NCBI GenBank assembly: GCA_963756605.1
Contig: CAVWOT010000019.1
Location: 372,001-436,000, forward strand
DNA length: 64,000 nucleotides
Origin: Bog-159 sp963756605
GTDB taxonomy: Bacteria; Acidobacteriota; Terriglobia; Bryobacterales; Bryobacteraceae
Direction of reading: 5' to 3'
The position numbers and the translations under genes are program-made. The notes beneath the pieces were generated by a model. It made no database searches. It had not been told where the DNA came from and saw only the letters and a list, made by a program, of their open reading frames with translations. This document shows, one piece after another, positions 53,252 to 60,272 of the stretch. Position 1 is the stretch's first letter. Each line of letters starts with the position of its first letter.

Positions 53252-53336
53252 GCAGTCTATGGTAGCCTAGGGGCGCTTCGCGCCGTGGCCGCTTGCGCCG
53301 TGGCTGGTGGTTGGTGGGTGGTGGCCGGTGGTTGTG

Positions 53337-53921
53337 ATGTACTCTGACTTTGGGGGAGTCGTGCTGCGCGAGTTGTTCCCGCTGTTGATGGCGCTGATCG
53401 GTGCCGCGGTGGTTTACCTGATGCGCGAACGGCGCCGGCGGCGGATGCGTATTGCTCCTCTGCGGCCGGACTTGACCATGCGCGACTTGTGCGACACGCC
53501 CGCGCTGCTCGAGATCGAACGGGCGGCTCTGGCCACGGACGATCCGCGGCTGGCTTTTCGGCGCGCGGCGATCGGGAACGCCGTGGCGGCCCTGTACCTG
53601 GAGACCGTCGCGGAGTGCGGCGTCGAGAATACGGCCGAGATGCTGCGCGCGCATACGGAGACTTGGCACGCGTTACGCGAATATTTGCGGCTGAAGTACG
53701 ACGATGGGGTGGCCGACGACTGGTTCGAGCATTTCACGCGCATGGCGCGGCCGTACATCCGGGAGAAAGTCCGGCTGACGCGCGAGTTCGCCCTGCATCT
53801 GGATGAGGGCGCGGAACGCTACGCGCGCATCTATGACGAACTGTTGCGGGAGTTGGTGGACGAAGCGCTGGCGGCCCCGCAGAAAAAGACTTTCGTGCCG
53901 CCTGATTTTTCCTACTCGTAA
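53337..53921 (+). CDS. Membrane-anchored helical protein of unknown function
   Basis: 194 aa from the ATG at 53337. One N-terminal membrane helix (LFPLLMALIGAAVVYLM) is followed by a run of arginines (RERRRRRMR), giving a cytoplasmic soluble domain that is almost entirely helical. No motif recognised. Its stop overlaps the convergent HD gene by 10 bp. The 85 bp upstream are a G/T-rich low-complexity tract (around 53300-53335). Confidence 0.65.
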   Translation: MYSDFGGVVLRELFPLLMALIGAAVVYLMRERRRRRMRIAPLRPDLTMRDLCDTPALLEIERAALATDDPRLAFRRAAIGNAVAALYLETVAECGVENTAEMLRAHTETWHALREYLRLKYDDGVADDWFEHFTRMARPYIREKVRLTREFALHLDEGAERYARIYDELLRELVDEALAAPQKKTFVPPDFSYS

Positions 53922-54484
53922 ACGCGGGCCGCAAACTCGTCGCAGGCTTGCTGAAACTCCGCAGCCAGGCGGCGGTCGAGCGCGGGATAGTGGGCGACCA
54001 CATCGGCAGCCCAGCGCACGTAGGCTGCCCGCCGTGCGAAGTCCCAGTCCTTCGGCGGGCTGGCGACGACGCTGCGCACGTTAGAGATTTTGTCGGCCGT
54101 GCCCAGCGCCTGTGCGCGAGCCGATTTTTCGGGTGCCTGCGCGACCTGCAAGGTTTTGCGCACTTCTTTCGGCAGAGACTTGTCGTCGGTCACTTCGGCG
54201 ACCAGCGCGGCGACGTCCTCGCCGAAGAGCTCCGCGATCTCGGCGCGCGAGACGCCCACGTCTTCAATCGAATCGTGCAGCAGCGCGGCGACAATCAGGT
54301 TCGTATCGAGACGACCGGCGGTGCGCGCCAGCAGTTCGGCAACTTCCAAAAGATGATTTACGTAAGGCTCGGCCGTGCGGCCTTTGCGCCGCTGGTTGGC
54401 ATGGCGCTCGGAGGCGAAGCGGGCGGCGGCGAGAATCCGTTGAACGGGGTTCAGGCAGTCGGGCATTGAGGGACCTGTTTTCAT
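53912..54484 (-). CDS. HD-domain (p)ppGpp hydrolase-like protein (MESH1-type)
   Basis: 190 aa. RelA/SpoT hydrolase-domain motifs are present: H in PYVNHLLEVAE, HD in ALLHDSIEDVGV and the closing Asp region TADKISNVRS. No synthetase, TGS or ACT domain, so it is a single-domain hydrolase like MESH1 or a related nucleotide phosphohydrolase. It may lower (p)ppGpp; activity on NADPH is known for metazoan MESH1. Confidence 0.82.
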   Translation of the reverse strand: MKTGPSMPDCLNPVQRILAAARFASERHANQRRKGRTAEPYVNHLLEVAELLARTAGRLDTNLIVAALLHDSIEDVGVSRAEIAELFGEDVAALVAEVTDDKSLPKEVRKTLQVAQAPEKSARAQALGTADKISNVRSVVASPPKDWDFARRAAYVRWAADVVAHYPALDRRLAAEFQQACDEFAARVYE

Positions 54485-54722
54485 TATGGCGTCGGGGCGC
54501 GCTTTGCGCGGGGGCAGGAGGGCCGATGCGCCCGGCTATCGTCCTTGAAGAGGAACGAGACGACATCGGTGCCGGGAACGGCCGGCCGCATGCCGCGGGA
54601 TCGGTTCATCTCGCGGCCCCGCCATGCGTGTAGCGCAGTCAAGAAACTCTCGATGGATTCTCTTCCGGCCAGAAGTTGCCTGGCAGATCCGCCGGGTTGC
54701 AGGGGCTGGGGTTGTGTTTTCT

Positions 54723-55115
54723 TTAAGATTCCTGTGGCAGCGTATTGCACGTCAGCCAAAAGTCCTTGAGGGCTTTGACCATGTCCTCGAGCTTGCCCGA
54801 TTCGGACGGCTTGGTCAGAAACGCATTGGCGCCCAGACGGTAGGCGGCCGCAATGTCCCCAGCCTCCGCGGACGCAGTCAGTATGATTACCACCAACGCC
54901 GGCCCGGGCTGTTGGCGAATCCATTTGAGGACGTCCAGACCCATCACGTGCGGCAACTTCAAATCGAGCAGGACCAGGCAGGGCAGCGGAAACTTTTCGC
55001 GGTTGGCGTATCTGCCGGCGCCTTTCAAATAGTCTATGGCCTGCTGGCCGTCGCTGGCGACGTGGATGGGGTTCGCCAAGCCCATCTTCCGCATGGCATG
55101 TTCCAGGAAGAACAC
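54723..55115 (-). CDS. Response regulator, single receiver domain, start codon problematic
   Basis: 130 aa from the first canonical start (GTG at 55115). The receiver fold is clear: phospho-acceptor Asp in LVLLDLKLPHVMG, Thr in VIILTASAE, Lys in FLTKPSE. But beta-1 and the Mg-binding acidic pair (ILQVEDDANDV) are encoded just upstream, codons 55116-55154, in frame, after a stop at 55158-55160, with no ATG, GTG or TTG. Translation must start at ATT (55145) or ACG (55154; AAGGA lies 6 bases upstream), or the protein lacks its acidic pocket. It follows two histidine kinases and is probably their common target. Confidence 0.8.
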   Translation of the reverse strand: MFFLEHAMRKMGLANPIHVASDGQQAIDYLKGAGRYANREKFPLPCLVLLDLKLPHVMGLDVLKWIRQQPGPALVVIILTASAEAGDIAAAYRLGANAFLTKPSESGKLEDMVKALKDFWLTCNTLPQES

Positions 55116-55123
55116 GTCGTTCG

Positions 55124-55230
55124 CATCGTCTTCGACTTGGAGAATCGGTTTCGTTACTTATCCTTTTTTAGCTGAATCCAGAAGTTACTGCCTTTACCCA
55201 GCTCCGATTCGAAGCCGACCTGCGCGCCCA
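55124..55230. repeat. 107-bp perfect direct repeat, copy 1 (see 57265-57371)
   Basis: Covers the last codons of kinase A, its stop and the first codons of the response regulator. It is identical, base for base, to 57265-57371, which covers the end of kinase B. The flanks, covering the rest of the histidine-kinase domain, are also similar at the DNA level. This marks a recent duplication or gene conversion. Confidence 0.9.
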
Positions 55231-57121
55231 AGCGTTCGATCGCCTTGCGCACGATGGCCAGGCCGAGGCCGGTTCCCTCGAACTCGGTGGCGGGATGAAC
55301 CCGCTCGAGGAAGCGGAAAACCCGATCGTGGTTTTCCGGGGCGATGCCGACACCATTGTCTTTAAACCACACTCGAATCCAATCGTCGTCAATCGCTTCC
55401 GCCGAAATCTCCACGTGCGGAACGGTTCCCGGCGAAACAAATTTTGCGGCATTGCTCAGCAGGTTGGAGACGCATTGCATTAAGAGCGTCTCGTTCCCCA
55501 CAACCTGCGGCAACGTCCCTTCGATTTGAATCTCGGGCTTGACCGGCCGCCCGGACGGGAAGGCTTCCACAATGTCGCGCACCAGGCGGTCCAGATCCAC
55601 CCGATCCATGGGCAACTCCGCGTGCAGAATTCTGGTGTAGCTCAGAACATCCTGTGTGAGGCGATCGAGCCGAACGGCAGAACGTACGATCTGGTGAAGG
55701 TAATCGATTCCTTGTTCATCCAGCTTGCCGCCGTATTCATCCACAAGATATTGAGCGTAGCTTTGCATGGCCCGCAACGGCGCACGCATATCATGCGAGA
55801 TGCTGTAAGAGAACGCTTCCAGTTCACCGACAGTTTCGCGAAGCTGGCCGGTGCGTTCAATGACCACCCGTTCCAGCTCCGCGGCGTGAGCGGCCAATTG
55901 GTCTTTGGCATCGCGCAGCGCGCCGTCCGTCCGCTTGCGCTCGGTGATGTCGCGATTGATTGCCAGGATTCCAGCGGGATTACCGTCCGGATCGCGCAGC
56001 AGAACCTGCCGGCTGTCAACAGTCAAGCGCGTGCCGTCGCGGCTGAAGTGCTGCAATTCTCCATCCCAGCAGCCAGCGCGGCTGAGGATCTCGTCGATTG
56101 TGCCGATGGAAATCGTGGCGCGGGTCTCGAGAAGGCGATCGATGTCTTTGCCCAGAGCTTCGGCTTCCGTCCAGCCGTACATCTCATGGGCGCCCGCGTT
56201 CCATCCAGTAATCACCCGGTCTTGACCAGCGGCAACGATCGCGTCATGCGACAGGTCGATCAACTTGGCCTGCCGTTGCAACGCGACGTGCTGTTCGCGC
56301 AGTTCCGCCTCCGCCATCCTGCGTTCGGTTATGTCTTGCGCACAAATCAGCGCGGTCTTGCCGGTCGGGTCGAGATGTATCGGGGCGACGGAAACCTGGA
56401 GGCATCGCGTTTGTACACGGCCATCCACGGACAGAGGCACCCAAGCCTCCACTCCTCTATGGGATGTTCCGTTGCGCACGGTATCTAATACCGCCTGGCG
56501 GATGGCGCACTCCGCGCACGCAGGCCCGTGGCCGCATTCCCTGGAATCGGCCAAACCGTTCAGGCACCCAATTGCCCCGCCAAGCTGCAGACTCCGCATG
56601 TCCGGCACGTTCCGTCCGTCGAATTGACCGGCCAGATCGTTGGCCTTCCGCACGCGGAGCGCGTCGTCCACTAGCAGCAGCATCACCGGCGCGGCATCTT
56701 GCACCGTGGCCAGTTGCAGGTAGGCGGCGCGCTGCCGCACCAAGGCGCGCCTGAGCCGCTCAAACAATACGCTGGCGACCAGACCGGTCAGGGTCAGTCC
56801 TGCAATGTGCATCCAATCCTGGATGGTGGCGAGCCGCAGACTGCCGATTGGCTCCGTGGCGAAATAAATCGATTCGAGGGCACACAAAACGGTGCTCAGC
56901 AGTCCCGGTCCAAGCCCGCCGTACCCTGCAGACAACAGGATGACCGGCACGTATGGGATGTACGGGATTAAGGTGGGCGGATGCAGCCGTAACCGGGCCG
57001 CCTGCGCCAGAACGGCCAGCAGGATGGCGGCGCCGTACCTCAGGGCGGGCGACGGCCGTTTCAGCCACTCCTGCGGGCGCGTCCCGATTGCGGGGACGTG
57101 TGTGTCCGGAGTCCTGGCCAT
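55154..57121 (-). CDS. Membrane histidine kinase A (DUF4118-PAS-PAS-HisKA-HATPase)
   Basis: 655 aa from the ATG at 57121. N-terminal DUF4118-like membrane domain (YGAAILLAVLAQ ... FVGGLGPGLLSTVL-type segment), a PAS domain with four cysteines (IGCLNG ... CGHGPACAECAIR), a second PAS, HisKA with phospho-His in FSYSISHDMRAPLR and HATPase (NLLSNAAKFV, KDNGVGIAPEN, GTGLGLAIVRKA). The frame continues open upstream of 57121 into remnants of a receiver gene. It is followed by its response regulator; stop and regulator codons overlap. Confidence 0.92.
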   Translation of the reverse strand: MARTPDTHVPAIGTRPQEWLKRPSPALRYGAAILLAVLAQAARLRLHPPTLIPYIPYVPVILLSAGYGGLGPGLLSTVLCALESIYFATEPIGSLRLATIQDWMHIAGLTLTGLVASVLFERLRRALVRQRAAYLQLATVQDAAPVMLLLVDDALRVRKANDLAGQFDGRNVPDMRSLQLGGAIGCLNGLADSRECGHGPACAECAIRQAVLDTVRNGTSHRGVEAWVPLSVDGRVQTRCLQVSVAPIHLDPTGKTALICAQDITERRMAEAELREQHVALQRQAKLIDLSHDAIVAAGQDRVITGWNAGAHEMYGWTEAEALGKDIDRLLETRATISIGTIDEILSRAGCWDGELQHFSRDGTRLTVDSRQVLLRDPDGNPAGILAINRDITERKRTDGALRDAKDQLAAHAAELERVVIERTGQLRETVGELEAFSYSISHDMRAPLRAMQSYAQYLVDEYGGKLDEQGIDYLHQIVRSAVRLDRLTQDVLSYTRILHAELPMDRVDLDRLVRDIVEAFPSGRPVKPEIQIEGTLPQVVGNETLLMQCVSNLLSNAAKFVSPGTVPHVEISAEAIDDDWIRVWFKDNGVGIAPENHDRVFRFLERVHPATEFEGTGLGLAIVRKAIERLGAQVGFESELGKGSNFWIQLKKDK

Positions 57122-57231
57122 CTTTAAGTGTGGGACATCGGTGTGGAAAATCTCTTGGCGGGAGAGGCTGGTCCGACCAGGCGTGCCCGATGGCCCCCGC
57201 TGAGCCAGTGGCGGCCGGTGAGTCGCCGGCC

Positions 57232-57295
57232 GCATGGCGTGTTGCATGGACAACACGTCGTTCTCATCGTCTTCGACTTGGAGAATCGGTTTCGT
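57232..57295 (-). pseudogene. Remnant of a response-regulator N-terminus
   Basis: Directly after the stop of kinase B the DNA reads, in the frame of kinase A, TKPILQVEDDENDV-LSMQHAMR, nearly the same as the receiver start after kinase A (TKPILQVEDDANDV-FFLEHAMR). Homology stops after HAMR, where kinase A upstream sequence begins. So the second regulator has been reduced to about 20 codons fused to the kinase A leader. It too lacks a start codon. Confidence 0.8.
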
Positions 57296-57371
57296 TACTT
57301 ATCCTTTTTTAGCTGAATCCAGAAGTTACTGCCTTTACCCAGCTCCGATTCGAAGCCGACCTGCGCGCCCA
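57265..57371. repeat. 107-bp perfect direct repeat, copy 2
   Basis: Identical to 55124-55230; the two copies are 2141 bp apart. The first mismatches are at 57264 and 57372. Confidence 0.9.
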
Positions 57372-58911
57372 TGCGTTCGACCGCCTTGCGCACGATGGCC
57401 AGGCCGAGGCCGGTTCCCTCGTACTCCGTGGCGGGATGCACCCGCTCGAACAATCGGAAAACCCGGTCGTGATTCTCAGGCGCGATGCCGACGCCATTGT
57501 CTTTAAACCACACTCGAACCCAATCGTCGTCAATGGCTTCCGCCGAAATCTCCACGTGCGGAATGGTCCCCGGCGAAACAAATTTTGCGGCGTTGTTCAG
57601 CAGGTTGGAGAAGCATTGCGCCAGCAGCGCCTCACTCCCCACAACCGTCGGCAACGTACCTTGGATTTGAATCTCCGGTTTGATCGGCTGCCCGAAGGGG
57701 AACGCTTCCACAATATCGCGCATCAGCCGGTCCAGATCCACGCGATCCATGGGCAACGCAACGTGGGGAATTCTGGTGTAGCTCAAGACATCTTGTGTGA
57801 GGCGATCGAGCCGAACGGCGGAACGCATAATCTGGTGAAGGTAATTGAGTCCTTGTTCATCCAGCTTGCTGCCGTGCTCATCCACAAGGAATTGAGCGTA
57901 GCTTTGCATGGCCCGCAACGGCGCACGCATGTCATGCGAGATGCTGTAAGAGAACCCTTCCAGTTCAATGATCGTTTCGCGAAGCTGGCTGGTGCGTTCA
58001 GCGACCAAGCGTTCCAGTTCCGCGGCTTGAGCGGTCAATTGGTCTTTGGCATCGCGCAGTGCGTCGTCCATCCGCTTGCGCTCAGTGATGTCCCGGATGT
58101 TGCATTGGATGACTTGCCGGCCGTCTTCGTCATACACGTTGCTGACGAATTCCACGTCGTGCCGCTCGCCCGCTATGTTCTGGAGCGGCAAATTGTCGTA
58201 GCGGATGATGGTATTCCGTTGCAAGTGGCGAAATGCCGCGCGGCTGGACGCTTCATCCTTGAGCAGACCGATTTCCCAGAGTCCCTTGCCCAGCAATTGG
58301 TCGTGCGTATAGCCCAATATTTCCGACATGAACGGATTGGCGTCCGTGATTTTCCGCGTGTCGAAGTCGAGAATGAGCACCCCGTCCCGGGCCGCTTCAA
58401 AGAGACGGCGGTACCGAATCTCCGAAGCCCGCAGAGCTTGTGCCTCCTTCCGCTCGGTGATGTCGTCGATGTGCAGGATAATTCTCTGGATGCTGGCCAC
58501 TTGGCAACCGCTCAACAGCACCGTGCGCCGCCCGATGGTTTCAAACTCGTGCGTCACTTCGAAGTCATTGAAAGAATGGTTCCGGGGCAGAACCTCCTCC
58601 AGGAGTGTGCGGAGTGCGGGAATGTTGAACTGGCCGTTGCCTAGGTCATATACCGGGCAATTCTCGGTCTGCGCCGGAGAGACGCAAAAATGTTTGTAGA
58701 AGGACTCGTTCGCCGTTTTCACACGCAGGTTCGCATCGAGAAGCAACTGCGGCCCGGCAGTCTCGACAATGGCTTCGGCGTAATCGTGCGATTCCTTAAG
58801 CTCGGCACGGCGTCCGGCAAGCGCTCGAAAGCGTTGCAAACCGCCGAACAGGAGGGGAGCGAGTTTTCGGGCGGCACCTCGTTTCCTTGGCGGGCTAACG
58901 TCTGTTTTCAT
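57295..58911 (-). CDS. Soluble histidine kinase B (PAS-PAS-HisKA-HATPase)
   Basis: 538 aa. No membrane segment; a basic N-terminus (MKTDVSPPRKRGAARK) then two PAS domains (LLLDANLRVKTANESFYKHF; GVLILDFDTRKITDANPFMSEILGY), HisKA with FSYSISHDMRAPLR and HATPase with the full N, G1 and G2 boxes. From TERKRMDDALRDAKDQL to the C-terminal LKKDK it is nearly identical to kinase A; the PAS domains are unrelated. It is the first gene of the kinase B-kinase A-regulator set. Confidence 0.92.
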   Translation of the reverse strand: MKTDVSPPRKRGAARKLAPLLFGGLQRFRALAGRRAELKESHDYAEAIVETAGPQLLLDANLRVKTANESFYKHFCVSPAQTENCPVYDLGNGQFNIPALRTLLEEVLPRNHSFNDFEVTHEFETIGRRTVLLSGCQVASIQRIILHIDDITERKEAQALRASEIRYRRLFEAARDGVLILDFDTRKITDANPFMSEILGYTHDQLLGKGLWEIGLLKDEASSRAAFRHLQRNTIIRYDNLPLQNIAGERHDVEFVSNVYDEDGRQVIQCNIRDITERKRMDDALRDAKDQLTAQAAELERLVAERTSQLRETIIELEGFSYSISHDMRAPLRAMQSYAQFLVDEHGSKLDEQGLNYLHQIMRSAVRLDRLTQDVLSYTRIPHVALPMDRVDLDRLMRDIVEAFPFGQPIKPEIQIQGTLPTVVGSEALLAQCFSNLLNNAAKFVSPGTIPHVEISAEAIDDDWVRVWFKDNGVGIAPENHDRVFRLFERVHPATEYEGTGLGLAIVRKAVERMGAQVGFESELGKGSNFWIQLKKDK

Positions 58912-59026
58912 ACTGTTTGGGGACTAAATCCGCATCAAACGGTTCTCAAAAGGGTTTACCGCACCATAATTACAGGGGGAAACGCCCTAGAAAATTTCTC
59001 ACATTATTTGTCTACGTTAAGTGCCA

Positions 59027-59050
59027 TGGGCGGGGCTGAAGCCCGCCCCC
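59027..59050. repeat. Short palindromic repeat after the MetE-like gene
   Basis: GGGCGGGGCT-GA-AGCCCGCCCC, the same grammar as the other elements (T-GA-A centre) with slightly imperfect outer arms. It starts 4 bp past the stop of the minus-strand gene at 59055. Confidence 0.6.
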
Positions 59051-59054
59051 CAAA

Positions 59055-60248
59055 TCAGCGGCCGGGCACAACATCGATCTGCAACATCGGATCGGCGGCC
59101 GGCACGTCGGTTAGCGGCAACCCAAGCTCGCGCCGTACGATGTTCGCGCCCTGGGCAATCGCACTGGCCTTGTAGAATGCGATTTCCCGATTGGCGCCCT
59201 GGCGCCCGAAACCGCAGTCGCTCGATACGATCAAACGCTCCGCCGGGATGTAGCGCAGCGCTTTGCGGATCTCGGCGGCCACATCCTCGGGCCGGTCCGC
59301 CTGCAAAGTGCGATGACTGACTACGCCGATGGCGATCTTCTTTTTCAAATCGTGCTTGAAAAGCTCGAACAGCTCGATATCCTGCTGGTTGCGATCCTTC
59401 ATCTCGAGCGTCCAGACATCGCCGCGGCAGCGTTCCAGATAGATCTCGAGCGAGCTAGCGTAGCTGGTATCCTCCATCACGCGCTGCATATTGGGATTGC
59501 CCCAGCAGGTGTGAATCCACAGCTCCACGTCGTCCAGGCCCTGCACTTCGCGGTTGAAGGCGTCGATCATGAACTTCACTTCTTCATGATCTTTGCCGTA
59601 GGTGTTGGCCATGAAGTGAAACGTGGGCTCTTCGATTTGGATGCAGCGGCAGCCGGCCTCGCGCAGCGCCAGCAGTTCCTTGTTCATGGCCTCGGCCATG
59701 TCCCAAATGACTTCGCGTTTGTCGTGGTAATGCGGCGTGTGGATGTCCAAAAACAGAGCCATCACCTGGGAACAGCAGGTGCCGAATTTGACGGGTTTGC
59801 GCGTCTTCCCTTGCGCGATGCGCCAGATCTTGGGATAGTCGAGCGGCCGGTGTTCGATTTTGCCCGTAACGTGCGGCCAGCGCCAGCCGGTGTAGATTTC
59901 GTTAAGCAGCGTGCCGGGCGGATAGTGCAGCCACGGCGCGGTGGTCTCTTCGGGCTGCAGGTAGTCGCCCTTGAATCCGGCCCAGCGCTGCAGCGGATAA
60001 TGATGCCAGGCGCGGCCGGCCAGGTCTTCGTCGACGTGCAGATCGCCATGCGTGAGAATATCCAGTCCGGCGCGTTCCTGGTCGCTGATGAGCACGGCCA
60101 TGGCGTCCTGGAATTTCTCGCGGAAACGGACGTCCAGCATGCAGGTGTCGAAAGGACGGCCCCACATGCTGACATCGAACCAGCGCGGACGGGGGAAGGA
60201 TCCGGTGGTGGTGCTGGGGAGAATCAAATCGGCGGTGGAGGTAAACAT
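59055..60248 (-). CDS. MetE-like cobalamin-independent methionine synthase family protein
   Basis: 397 aa, matching only the C-terminal catalytic barrel of MetE. TTTGSFPRP at the start, EEPTFHF, then WIHTCWGNPN (zinc His and Cys), TLEMKDRN and SSDCGFGRQG (second zinc Cys) form the usual metal site. Such short MetE homologues (MesD/MesB-like or other methyltransferases) often use a different methyl donor from folate polyglutamate; which one is not decided by the sequence. Confidence 0.82.
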   Translation of the reverse strand: MFTSTADLILPSTTTGSFPRPRWFDVSMWGRPFDTCMLDVRFREKFQDAMAVLISDQERAGLDILTHGDLHVDEDLAGRAWHHYPLQRWAGFKGDYLQPEETTAPWLHYPPGTLLNEIYTGWRWPHVTGKIEHRPLDYPKIWRIAQGKTRKPVKFGTCCSQVMALFLDIHTPHYHDKREVIWDMAEAMNKELLALREAGCRCIQIEEPTFHFMANTYGKDHEEVKFMIDAFNREVQGLDDVELWIHTCWGNPNMQRVMEDTSYASSLEIYLERCRGDVWTLEMKDRNQQDIELFELFKHDLKKKIAIGVVSHRTLQADRPEDVAAEIRKALRYIPAERLIVSSDCGFGRQGANREIAFYKASAIAQGANIVRRELGLPLTDVPAADPMLQIDVVPGR

Positions 60249-60272
60249 TCCTCCACATTGTAATGCGTGTGC

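Noticed and set aside
54485..54722. A possible small gene between the HD hydrolase and the response regulator.
   Set aside because: Several overlapping frames are open but none has a plausible start, ribosome site or recognisable domain.
55163..55169. A-AAA-AAG slippery heptamer (minus strand) at the end of kinase A, in the dnaX register, just before the response regulator; repeated at 57304-57310.
   Set aside because: A -1 shift here reads GGA then TAA (55158-55160), so it would terminate at once and cannot create a kinase-receiver fusion.
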